Below, piece by piece: positions 5,970 to 12,146 of a stretch of 12,388 nt of DNA. A program made the translations under genes and the position numbers. Location: positions 1 to 12,388 of the forward strand of contig SCUP01000170.1 in NCBI GenBank assembly GCA_004297665.1. The letters run 5' to 3'. How positions within the stretch are numbered: position 1 is the first letter of the stretch; each line of letters begins with the position of its first letter. The DNA is from Nitrosarchaeum sp. (GTDB lineage: Archaea > Thermoproteota > Nitrososphaeria > Nitrososphaerales > Nitrosopumilaceae). The notes beneath the pieces were generated by a model, which was not told the DNA's origin, ran no database searches, and saw only the letters and a program-made list of their open reading frames with translations.

Positions 5970-5990
5970 TTTGGAACAAAGTTGATATGT
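5970..5990 (+). promoter_or_regulatory. Promoter of the 35-residue Cys-rich gene
   Basis: TTTGGAA (5970-5976), 6 nt, TGATATGT (5983-5990), then ATG 6011 at 28 nt from the TATA start. The fit decides the start at 6011 rather than at ATG 5987 or upstream frames overlapping the zinc-ribbon gene. Confidence 0.55.
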
Positions 5991-6010
5991 TATTTCTACA
6001 TGGAACATTA

Positions 6011-6118
6011 ATGAAAAAGGACAAAAATAAAAAACAATTTTGCGGATATTGTCCAGAAGATACATGCTTGATTGATTGTAAAATATGTAATCCAAAACTG
6101 TCTAAATGTGACTGTTAA
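6011..6118 (+). CDS. 35-residue cysteine-rich protein (7 Cys)
   Basis: From ATG 6011 to TAA 6116-6118. After a Lys-rich start (MKKDKNKK) come seven Cys in 25 residues: C11-x2-C14, C19-x3-C23-x2-C26, and C33-D-C35. The pattern suggests one or two soft-metal sites, resembling in style the 47-residue protein at 1331-1474 but without clear homology. The promoter spacing and Cys pattern both support this short start; the frame is open further upstream (to 5906) but there it overlaps the zinc-ribbon gene and encodes nothing recognisable. The role is unknown. Confidence 0.55.
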   Translation: MKKDKNKKQFCGYCPEDTCLIDCKICNPKLSKCDC

Positions 6119-6163
6119 ATTAAAACACGGTTAAAAACAGTTATTGCAGTAAATAAAAGGAAC

Positions 6164-6184
6164 AGGATGGATGAATCCTTTAAG
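6164..6184 (+). terminator. Weak hairpin after the 35-residue gene
   Basis: AGGAT (6164-6168) pairs with ATCCT (6175-6179) over a 6-nt loop and is followed by only a short T run. This is weak evidence for a terminator. Confidence 0.2.
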
Positions 6185-6216
6185 AATTGAACTTTGAATA
6201 TAAACTAAAAATTAAT

Positions 6217-6231
6217 TTTCCAATTTGGAAA
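6217..6231. promoter_or_regulatory. Perfect 15-bp palindrome, distal operator of the hydrolase gene
   Basis: TTTCCAATTTGGAAA has perfect 7-bp arms around a central T (6224). Its centre is 52 bp from that of the proximal palindrome at 6272-6280. The same pair with the same distance occurs before the gene at 8550. Confidence 0.6.
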
Positions 6232-6267
6232 TAGTATGGATTTTTAGACCAAATTTAGACTAAAAAT

Positions 6268-6320
6268 ACTACCGAATCGGAAATTCTAAGTTAATTTCAT
6301 TTCCATAGTCAATATTATCA
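6268..6320 (+). promoter_or_regulatory. 53-bp duplicated promoter block of the hydrolase gene
   Basis: This stretch matches 8478-8530 at 47 of 53 positions without gaps. It holds the proximal palindrome CCGAATCGG (6272-6280), a shared stretch (GGAAATTCTAAGTTAATTTC) and the TATA-like AATATTAT at 6311-6318, whose start is 30 nt from ATG 6341. The element TTTGGAA-N6 before the TATA box, seen at other genes, is absent here, so the promoter class differs. Confidence 0.65.
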
Positions 6321-6340
6321 TTTTTCTATAATGTTACTTC

Positions 6341-7378
6341 ATGAAACAAAAATCAACATTCATGGGTTTGGTTGCAATATTGTCATTGACAATAGCACTC
6401 TCACCTACTTTAATTGATGATGTTTGGGCAACAAAATCCCAAGGAACTCCTAATCAAAAATACGGAGCAGCCACACAACATGTTGTCTGTGGCGATATTT
6501 TATGCTCAGAAGTTCAAACAATTAAAGTACAAGAAAAAACAATGCGTGTAGAAGGTCTAGATGTATTTTATTTAGAAGCAGGGCCTTCTGATGCACCAAC
6601 AGTCTTGTTGTTGCATGGATTTCCGACATCTTCACATATGTTTAGAAATCTTGTCCCAAAATTAGCAGATGAGTTTCATGTGATAGCACCTGACATGATC
6701 GGTTATGGAAGAAGTTCAATGCCAACAATAGATGAGTTTGAATACACATTTGATCATCAGACCAAGATCATAGAAGAGCTGACGGATAAACTTGGACTAA
6801 AACAGTACACACTCTACATGATGGACTATGGAGGACCAATTGGATTCCGACTTTTTGAAAACAATCCAGAAAAGATTCAAGGATTTGTCATACAAAATGC
6901 AAATGCATATGATGAAGGCCTTGAAGAGTTTTGGGATGACTGGAAAGTTTGGTGGAATGAACCAACTCCTGAAAATGAATCTAAACTACATTATTTGGTA
7001 GCACTTGATACTACAAAGTTTCAGTACACTCATGGAACACGAAATCCTAATGCAATTGATCCATCTAATTGGATTACTGATCAAGCAGGACTTGATAGAC
7101 CAGGTAATGTTGCAATTCAACTTGCAATGGCATACGATTACAGAACAAACATCCCATTGTATCCTCAATGGCAAGAATCCTTCAGAGAACATCAACCCCC
7201 AGCATTAATTGTGTGGGGTGCAAATGATTACATCTTCCCTGAAATTGGTGCACACCAGTACGAACGTGATTTAGACAATGTAGAAAAATACACTCTAAAC
7301 ACAGGTCACTTTGTACTAGAAGAAGACCTCGAGTTTGTTGCAAAACATATGAGAAAGTTCGTAAATTCAATACAATAG
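6341..7378 (+). CDS. Secreted alpha/beta hydrolase (haloalkane dehalogenase/epoxide hydrolase-like)
   Basis: The 345-residue product starts with a signal peptide (1-30, ending VWA). Residues 34-58 carry the VCGDxLCSEV motif (C50, C55) shared with the protein at 4490. The alpha/beta hydrolase domain covers about 66-345. It has the oxyanion motif H92-G-F-P95, a D-P-D-like turn (PDMIGYGRS, 117-125), and the nucleophile elbow M-M-D162-Y-G-G-P, so the nucleophile is Asp as in haloalkane dehalogenases and epoxide hydrolases, not Ser. The cap follows (about 190-265). The acid is probably D296 (WGANDYIFP) and the base H323 (NTGHFVLEE). The substrate is not predictable: dehalogenase, epoxide hydrolase or related. 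It acts outside the membrane. Its promoter is shared with the 8550 operon, suggesting control by the Lrp-GAF protein. Confidence 0.88.
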   Translation: MKQKSTFMGLVAILSLTIALSPTLIDDVWATKSQGTPNQKYGAATQHVVCGDILCSEVQTIKVQEKTMRVEGLDVFYLEAGPSDAPTVLLLHGFPTSSHMFRNLVPKLADEFHVIAPDMIGYGRSSMPTIDEFEYTFDHQTKIIEELTDKLGLKQYTLYMMDYGGPIGFRLFENNPEKIQGFVIQNANAYDEGLEEFWDDWKVWWNEPTPENESKLHYLVALDTTKFQYTHGTRNPNAIDPSNWITDQAGLDRPGNVAIQLAMAYDYRTNIPLYPQWQESFREHQPPALIVWGANDYIFPEIGAHQYERDLDNVEKYTLNTGHFVLEEDLEFVAKHMRKFVNSIQ

Positions 7379-7381
7379 ACT

Positions 7382-7406
7382 GGCCATTTGGCCTTTCTTT
7401 TTTTAT
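7382..7406 (+). terminator. Hairpin and T tract after the hydrolase gene
   Basis: GGCC (7382-7385) pairs with GGCC (7390-7393) over ATTT, followed by a T-rich run (7394-7406). It fills the 24-bp gap between the convergent stops, so it ends the hydrolase transcript; the reverse-strand gene stops at 7403. Confidence 0.65.
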
Positions 7407-8395
7407 TCAGATAAGAAGTCCTTTGCCTCAAAGAATCCTGTAAGTTCCTTAGATAGTTGTTCACAAAATATGCCTAGAATTTCAAAATCTACATGCGTGA
7501 GTTTCTTTTTGCTAAACATTGCCAATACTGCAATTGATTTTTTCTTGTAAATTAAAGGATATGCTGCAAATGATTTTAGTTTCTCATTTTTAGCCCAATC
7601 ATGATGTCTTATTCTTGGATCATTTACAACATCGTTTGTTACAACTGGTTTTTTTGTTTTGGCTGCAGGACCAATTTTCAATGAATCTATTGGAATTTTA
7701 GAAAACTCTCCATCAATATTTTTGTATTTTCCTGCACTAAACTTTAGAATCAAATTCTTTTCCTCTTTGTCCACAAACCATAATCTTGCAAAATGTGCAT
7801 CAAAATATTTTACAAGACTATCTGTAATTGCCTGTAATCTGTCGTTTATGTTGTCATATTTTTTCAGAGATTTTAAAATATCGTATACTTGTGCTTTCTT
7901 TTCCTTTCCTTCAGATTCTCCATAAATCATGTATGGAGATGATTTAACAGTCTTTGAATCATAAGAACGAACATCAGAAATTAAATCACTAAATCTGTTA
8001 AGGAAGTTATTGGATTCCAAGTCATACTGCTCTATTGAATCAAACACAAAATGACATATCCAATCAAAATCTCCACTTAGTTTACAAGAAAAAATACAAA
8101 AATTTGATTCTTCTACATATTTAATTAGTAATTTGGTTAAGTCTTCAGTTTTTTTACTAAGTTTGAATTTTAAAAGTATCGTTCGATTAATCTTTTCTGA
8201 AATCACATTGGGGTTTAGAATTGCAGAGTATCCTAATATGACATCTTTTTTTTCTAATCTTACTAGTCTTTGTCTGATTGCTCTATCAGTAATTGTATAG
8301 CCTAAATCTTGCAGATTTGTTGCAATATCTTGTGATGATATACGAGCATTTTTGCCTAGATGGGATAAGATGATTTTGTCAATCTCGTCTGTCAT
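7403..8395 (-). CDS. Lrp/AsnC-type transcription regulator fused to a GAF domain
   Basis: The 330-residue protein begins with an AsnC-type winged helix-turn-helix (about 3-60; recognition helix near 36-50, TDRAIRQRLVRL, then GYSAIL). Residues 68-150 form an alpha/beta (RAM-like) dimerisation or effector domain. Residues 172-325 match a GAF domain (strands around ARLWFVD, the PVVTNDV stretch and SFAAYPLIYKKKSIAVLAMFS). A GAF domain here would bind a small ligand or sense redox state; the protein has Cys at 100, 104, 114 and 311. Lrp-type proteins bind DNA as dimers and higher oligomers, often with sites on one face of the helix. Palindromes in front of this gene, the divergent operon and the hydrolase make it the prime candidate regulator of all three, including itself. 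Start ATG 8395 has a TATA-like ATAAAAAA about 28 nt upstream. Confidence 0.88.
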   Translation of the reverse strand: MTDEIDKIILSHLGKNARISSQDIATNLQDLGYTITDRAIRQRLVRLEKKDVILGYSAILNPNVISEKINRTILLKFKLSKKTEDLTKLLIKYVEESNFCIFSCKLSGDFDWICHFVFDSIEQYDLESNNFLNRFSDLISDVRSYDSKTVKSSPYMIYGESEGKEKKAQVYDILKSLKKYDNINDRLQAITDSLVKYFDAHFARLWFVDKEEKNLILKFSAGKYKNIDGEFSKIPIDSLKIGPAAKTKKPVVTNDVVNDPRIRHHDWAKNEKLKSFAAYPLIYKKKSIAVLAMFSKKKLTHVDFEILGIFCEQLSKELTGFFEAKDFLSE

Positions 8396-8425
8396 GGAGT
8401 ATATGGGTTACGCTGTTTTTTATGG

Positions 8426-8442
8426 ATTTCCAATTCGGAAAT
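8426..8442. promoter_or_regulatory. 17-bp palindrome at the promoter of the Lrp-GAF gene (distal operator of the 8550 operon)
   Basis: ATTTCCAATTCGGAAAT has perfect 6-bp outer arms with one mismatched pair inside. On the minus strand it abuts the TATA-like region of the regulator gene (about 8416-8423), so a bound protein would block or assist that promoter. Its centre (8434) is 52 bp from the palindrome at 8482-8490. Confidence 0.6.
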
Positions 8443-8477
8443 TTTTTAGATTATTGTGTCTGAATCAAGTCAAGATT

Positions 8478-8530
8478 ACTACCAAATTGGAAATTCTAAG
8501 TTAATTTCTCTTCCAGCGTCAATATTATCA
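8478..8530 (+). promoter_or_regulatory. 53-bp duplicated promoter block of the 8550 operon
   Basis: This is the second copy of the block at 6268-6320, 47 of 53 identical. It contains the perfect palindrome CCAAATTGG (8482-8490) and AATATTAT (8521-8528), whose start is 29 nt from ATG 8550. The two differences inside the palindrome are compensatory (CCGAATCGG versus CCAAATTGG), so symmetry is kept. Confidence 0.65.
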
Positions 8531-8549
8531 ATTTTAAGTATAGATTAGC

Positions 8550-9032
8550 ATGAAAGAAACAATTACACAACAAAAAATGCAAGGCTCAAAACTTGTGATA
8601 GTCATCATTGCAGGGATTTTGGGAACAATTGCATTTGATGGAGTAATGTATGCAGATATTGCAATTACTGGAGTTCCACTTGATATTGTCGGACTCCTAG
8701 GAAGCCTAGTAATAGGTGAATCAGAGCATACTCAAACAGTTGGACATGTAATTCACTTTGCAAATGGAATTGGTTTGGCATTATTGTTTGGTTATGTTGC
8801 ATTACCAATTTCCAAGAAAATAATGAAACTGCCAATAGTGATATATGCAATTGCTTTTTCAGTGATTGAGAATACCATTGCAGTTTGGTTTGTAATGCTT
8901 CCAATGCTTGGAGCAGGAGTTGCAGGAGTAAATATTGCACCTGAAGTAGCATTAATGACTTTGTCAAGACATATCGTCTTTGGTGCAGCAATTGGATTTG
9001 TAATAAGAAAGGGGTTAACAAAAGAAAGATGA
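8550..9032 (+). CDS. Four-helix membrane protein, paralogue of the one at 10019
   Basis: The 160-residue product has hydrophobic segments at about 14-34, 44-56/66-84, 94-118 and 132-152, with basic ends. Within the membrane-facing parts are polar residues that also occur in the protein at 10019: H69-F-x-N-G, E107 (SVIENTI) and H141 in RHIVFGAAIG. Both proteins share the order G-T-x-A-x-(D/E), P-x-D, HFxNG, Glu, H-I-x-F-G-A. The Glu and last His are 34 residues apart in both. I do not know a function. It is first in an operon: the stop overlaps the ATG of the DUF1348 gene. The promoter block is shared with the hydrolase gene, so its product may be needed under the same conditions. Confidence 0.8.
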   Translation: MKETITQQKMQGSKLVIVIIAGILGTIAFDGVMYADIAITGVPLDIVGLLGSLVIGESEHTQTVGHVIHFANGIGLALLFGYVALPISKKIMKLPIVIYAIAFSVIENTIAVWFVMLPMLGAGVAGVNIAPEVALMTLSRHIVFGAAIGFVIRKGLTKER

Positions 9033-9451
9033 AAATTATGACAATAAAACCACCTTTCACAAAAGAATCTGCACTACAAAAGGTTCAGAATGCGCAAGAT
9101 GCATGGAATACTCAAGATCCAGAAAAAGTAGTTCAAGGATATTCTGTTGATTCACAATGGAGAAACAGAACTGCATTTTTTAAAGGAAAAGAATCCATCA
9201 TAGACTTTCTGAAAAGAAAGTGGGAAAAAGAGATAGACTATCAACTAGAAAAAGAATTATGGGCATTTACTGAGAATCGAATTTCAGTTAGATTTGAGTA
9301 TGAATGGAGAGATGCTGATGCTGGTCAATGGTACAGAACACATGGAAACGAGCATTGGGAATTTGATGATGATGGTTTAATGCATCGACGTGATATGAGT
9401 GCCAATGATATACCAATACTTGAATCAGAAAGGAGAATCGGTAAAAACTGA
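9029..9451 (+). CDS. DUF1348 family (NTF2/SnoaL-like) protein
   Basis: The 140-residue product matches DUF1348 proteins as I know them along its length: PPFTKESALQKV, the DAWNTQDPEKV helix, SQWRNR, a KRKWEKE helix, LWAFTENRISVRFEYEWRD, GNEHWEFDDDGLM and the closing RRDMSANDIPI. The fold is a cone-shaped NTF2-like barrel with a pocket. Many relatives are single-domain and uncharacterised; an enzymatic role (isomerase, hydrolase) or ligand binding is possible. There is no signal peptide, so it is cytosolic. ATG 9029 overlaps the stop of the membrane-protein gene (ATGA), so the two are coupled; ATG 9038 is an alternative start without overlap. Confidence 0.88.
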   Translation: MKIMTIKPPFTKESALQKVQNAQDAWNTQDPEKVVQGYSVDSQWRNRTAFFKGKESIIDFLKRKWEKEIDYQLEKELWAFTENRISVRFEYEWRDADAGQWYRTHGNEHWEFDDDGLMHRRDMSANDIPILESERRIGKN

Positions 9452-9615
9452 AATCAATAATTACTGAAACCAATGAAAGATCTGAACGTGTATGCCTACA
9501 TTAAAATATTAATGATCACAAAATAGTTGAATATCCAATCTGTAATCGTGAAGTCAAACCATACTGGGCAAGAATCATAGATAAAGACAAAATTTGGAAA
9601 TTATTTTTTCAATAA
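9448..9615 (+). pseudogene. Decayed copy of the zinc-ribbon gene at 5776
   Basis: From about 9499 the sequence aligns codon by codon with 5824 onward: H-x-N-I-x-D-H-x-x-V-E-x-P-I-C-N-R-E-x-x-P-Y-W, 16 of 24 residues identical. Lesions are visible. The Glu codon GAA has become TAA (9502-9504). The first zinc Cys is Tyr (TAT at 9532). The 53 bp between the two TGG-containing stretches (functional 5894-5946) are missing, removing the second zinc knuckle and shifting the frame. After the deletion, CAAGAATCATAG matches CAGGAATCATAA (Q-E-S-stop), and the similarity continues into the next gene's promoter element CAAAATTTGGAA (9588-9599). The copy ends against the 3' end of the HxlR gene. The N-terminal limit is uncertain. 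Confidence 0.8.
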
Positions 9616-9966
9616 ACTACAATTACAGTGCATTTTGAAATTTCCTTTCTTTGTAGCCCATTTAATCAAAGGCATGATTGCTACGCGCAATTCTTTTCCT
9701 CGTTCTGTTAATGTGTATTCTACACGTGGGGGAATCTCGTTGAATGCCTCCCTTGAGATAATGTTTTCTTTTTGAAGTTCTTTTAATACTGATGCTAAAG
9801 TTGAAGGACTGATTCCTTTTAGCTCCTCCAGGAAATCATTGTATCTGAGGGATCTATGATTCCCTATTTCATTTATCAATAACAAAGTCCATTTTTTACC
9901 TATGATTTCAATAATTCCGTCCAGTGGACATAGACAAATTGCATTACTATGATTATTCAAAGTCAC
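9601..9966 (-). CDS. HxlR-type winged-helix regulator with N- and C-terminal CxC motifs
   Basis: From GTG 9966 the product has 121 residues, the usual size for HxlR. Family marks are C13-P-L-D-G (CP[LV]xG), IGKKWTLLLINEIG, LRYNDFLEELKGISPSTLASVLKELQ (the helix-turn-helix), and PPRVEYTLTERGKEL (the wing). Cys pairs lie at C11-x-C13 and C114-x-C116, which could form a disulfide or a metal site and make it a thiol-responsive sensor. The longer frame to ATG 10020 would overlap the divergent gene and is disfavoured. It is divergent from the operon with the mercuric reductase-type gene, and both seem to use one TATA box, so it probably regulates that operon and itself. The ligand is unknown. Confidence 0.85.
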   Translation of the reverse strand: MTLNNHSNAICLCPLDGIIEIIGKKWTLLLINEIGNHRSLRYNDFLEELKGISPSTLASVLKELQKENIISREAFNEIPPRVEYTLTERGKELRVAIMPLIKWATKKGNFKMHCNCSLLKK

Positions 9967-9984
9967 TACTATTATACGAACTTT

Positions 9985-9997
9985 GTATTTTAAATAC
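9985..9997. promoter_or_regulatory. Shared near-palindromic TATA box for two divergent leaderless genes
   Basis: GTATTTTAAATAC reads as a TATA box on both strands. On the plus strand TTTAAATA starts 30 nt before ATG 10019. On the minus strand TTTAAAAT starts 28 nt before GTG 9966. No other TATA box is visible between the two starts, which are 52 bp apart. Confidence 0.55.
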
Positions 9998-10018
9998 TTT
10001 GATTTTTGTAGTAATGTC

Positions 10019-10768
10019 ATGTCTGATGCTATTCAGAAAAATAAGCAATCTCAAGTAGGCTTGACCGTTCTTGTGATTATCCTCAGCGGGGGTTCCGTAA
10101 GTTATCTCATACTAGGTTCGCTTTCAATGGTATCATATAATGAATTTCGAAATTTTGCATTAATTCCATCAGTAATTGCAATCTTTGCAGTGGCAATTCT
10201 TTCACATAAAAAATTTCCACACATTTCAAAACGAATCTTTGTCGGAATGGCATCAGGGACAGTAGCTACACTTGCACTTGAAATCATCAGAATACCCGGC
10301 TATCTTTTCACAAAATGGATTCCTATGGATGATATGATGATGCTTCCCGGAATGTTGCTTACAGAAAAAGCATCAACAATAATGGGAGTGCAAAAAATAA
10401 TCATGGAATCTGGGATGCAAATGAATCTATTTGTTGCGCCAATTGATGCAATTGTTGCCGGTACGTTGTGGCATTTTTGGAATGGGGCAACTTTTGGTAT
10501 TGTTTACTCGTTGCTTATTGGAAAAGGACGATGGTGGTATGGTCTGATGTGGGGATTCATAATTGAGATTGGTATGATGTTAGCACCTTGGTTGATAATG
10601 ATGAAGGGTCCATTTGGAATACAATACATGGATGGATACAACATATTTATCATTAGTCTTGTTGCTCATATTGCATTTGGTGCTATACTTGGTATTTTAG
10701 TACAGAAATGGAAAAAAGATTCTATATCCATAATAGGTTTGAAGGGGAAGAGATCAATTGGAAACTAA
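10019..10768 (+). CDS. Polytopic membrane protein in the merA-type operon
   Basis: From ATG 10019 the product has 249 residues; the frame opens earlier but the TATA box 30 nt upstream and the divergent gene favour this start. Hydrophobic segments lie at about 13-35, 46-63, 72-90, 140-165, 172-195 and 207-228. Residues 72-228 resemble the whole protein at 8550: GTVATLALE, PMDD, W-H152-F-W-N-G, E183 and H217-I-A-F-G-A. A Met-rich stretch (DDMMMLPGMLL, 104-114) could bind soft metal. I do not recognise a family. Its stop lies 11 bp inside the next gene, so it is co-translated with the mercuric reductase-type enzyme; transport or membrane sensing of the same stress is a plausible inference. Confidence 0.8.
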   Translation: MSDAIQKNKQSQVGLTVLVIILSGGSVSYLILGSLSMVSYNEFRNFALIPSVIAIFAVAILSHKKFPHISKRIFVGMASGTVATLALEIIRIPGYLFTKWIPMDDMMMLPGMLLTEKASTIMGVQKIIMESGMQMNLFVAPIDAIVAGTLWHFWNGATFGIVYSLLIGKGRWWYGLMWGFIIEIGMMLAPWLIMMKGPFGIQYMDGYNIFIISLVAHIAFGAILGILVQKWKKDSISIIGLKGKRSIGN

Positions 10769-12146
10769 TTATGACTTAGTTATTTTGGGAGGTGGCGCAG
10801 CTGCATTCTCTTGTGCCCTCAAGGCAGCAGAAATGGATGTAAAAATCGCCATGATAGAAAAAGGAGTCATTGGTGGAACTTGCGTTAATGTCGGATGCGT
10901 TCCTACAAAAAATCTTCTAGATGTAGGAGAAAAAATACACGAGTGTGCTGATTTGTCTGGTAATGGCAAATTAATTGATTTTAAGAAGATTATTGAAAGC
11001 AAGAATGACATAGTACTGTCACAAAGAAATGCAAAATACATAGATGTGCTTGATTCTTTACCGAATGTAGAGTATATCAAAGGTCATGCTAAATTCAAGT
11101 CAAATAATGAAATAGAAATAAACGGAAACATAATCTCTGCAAAACATGTTCTCATTGCAACAGGTTCATCTTCCATGGTTCCACCAATTCAGGGAATCAA
11201 TAATGTAGATTATCTGACTAATATTGATGCACTTGATCTTGATGCAAAGCCTGAATCCATGATTATTATTGGTGGACGTGTACTTGGATTAGAGTTTGCA
11301 CAGATGTTTTCAAGATTTGGTACTAAAGTAACCGTTCTACAACGAAATAAGCGACTAATTCCAAATGAGGAGCCAGAAATATCGGATAAACTAAGACAGT
11401 ATTTAGAAGAAGAGGGCATTACAATCCACACAGGAGTCGAGATAAAATCTGTTAGAAAACAAGGAAATGAAACCATGGTCTTGTTTTCTATTGATGGAAA
11501 TGAACAAGAAGCTAGTGCTGAAAAGATATTGTTGGCAACAGGAAGAACGGCAAATACAAAAGACTTGGGATTAGAAAACACCGAAGTAAGACTTTCTTCT
11601 GATGGTTCAGTTATTGTAGATGAACAAATGAGAACAAACGTTTCCCATGTATATGCAGCAGGAGATGTAATTGGTGAACCCATGTTGGAGACAGTAGCTG
11701 CAAAAGAAGGAAACATTGTAGCATCTAATGCATTTTTTGAGACTCACAAAAAGATGGACTTTGGTGTTGTTCCTCATGCAATTTTTACATCACCTCAGGT
11801 AGCTAGTGTTGGAATCACAGAAAGAGAATCTATGGAAAAATTTGCTTCATGTAGTTGTAAAACCCTTTTGATGGAAGATGTCCCAAAGGCTTTGGTTGTT
11901 GGAAAGACAAAAGGTCTAATCAAGATGATAGTTCATCCACAAACACAGCAAATATTGGGGGTCCACATATTATCCGATCTAGCTGCAGATATTATTCACG
12001 AAGCAACTCTTGCAGTAAAACAAAAACTAACCATTGATGACATTATTGATACAGTGCATGTCTTTCCAACTATGAGTGAATCAATAAAGCTTGTAGCAAC
12101 ATCATTTAGGAAAGACGTTAAAAAGATGAGTTGTTGTGTCGAGTAA
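10758..12146 (+). CDS. merA: Mercuric reductase-type flavoprotein disulfide reductase
   Basis: The 462-residue product is a full-length class I pyridine nucleotide-disulfide oxidoreductase. It has an N-terminal FAD site (G11-G-G-A-A-A), the redox pair G-G-T-C42-V-N-V-G-C47-V-P-T-K, a second nucleotide (NADPH) site around 168-195 (IIIGGRVLGLE), the FAD closing segment YAAGDV (299-304), and a dimerisation domain from about 335 with H434-V-F-P. The C-terminus ends M-S-C459-C460-V-E. A vicinal Cys pair at the extreme end is the feature that separates Hg(II) reductase from lipoamide dehydrogenase and hands Hg(II) to the active site. No N-terminal heavy-metal domain is present, as in many archaeal MerA. 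Start TTG 10758 overlaps the upstream gene. Reduction of Hg(II) to Hg(0) with NADPH is the likely reaction; a broader thiol role cannot be excluded. Confidence 0.82.
   Translation: METNYDLVILGGGAAAFSCALKAAEMDVKIAMIEKGVIGGTCVNVGCVPTKNLLDVGEKIHECADLSGNGKLIDFKKIIESKNDIVLSQRNAKYIDVLDSLPNVEYIKGHAKFKSNNEIEINGNIISAKHVLIATGSSSMVPPIQGINNVDYLTNIDALDLDAKPESMIIIGGRVLGLEFAQMFSRFGTKVTVLQRNKRLIPNEEPEISDKLRQYLEEEGITIHTGVEIKSVRKQGNETMVLFSIDGNEQEASAEKILLATGRTANTKDLGLENTEVRLSSDGSVIVDEQMRTNVSHVYAAGDVIGEPMLETVAAKEGNIVASNAFFETHKKMDFGVVPHAIFTSPQVASVGITERESMEKFASCSCKTLLMEDVPKALVVGKTKGLIKMIVHPQTQQILGVHILSDLAADIIHEATLAVKQKLTIDDIIDTVHVFPTMSESIKLVATSFRKDVKKMSCCVE

Noticed and set aside
5906..6010. N-terminal extension of the 35-residue Cys-rich gene
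   Set aside because: It overlaps the zinc-ribbon gene in another frame, shows no recognisable features, and the promoter at 5970-5990 lies inside it.
6119..6340. Possible small gene or RNA gene between 6118 and the hydrolase
   Set aside because: I found no frame with plausible start and composition and no tRNA-like fold; the region is explained by the paired palindromes and promoter.
7659..7925. 88-codon plus-strand frame
   Set aside because: Antisense to the GAF domain of the Lrp-GAF regulator; Ser/Phe-rich shadow with no promoter.
8665..9060. 131-codon minus-strand frame
   Set aside because: Antisense to the membrane-protein gene at 8550; Leu/Gln-rich product without family features.
9967..10020. 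Longer HxlR start at ATG 10020
   Set aside because: It would overlap the divergent gene's start and run through the shared TATA box; HxlR proteins normally begin shortly before the CPxxG motif.
11210..11716. 168-codon minus-strand frame
   Set aside because: Antisense to the well-conserved mercuric reductase-type gene; Ser/Phe-rich shadow.
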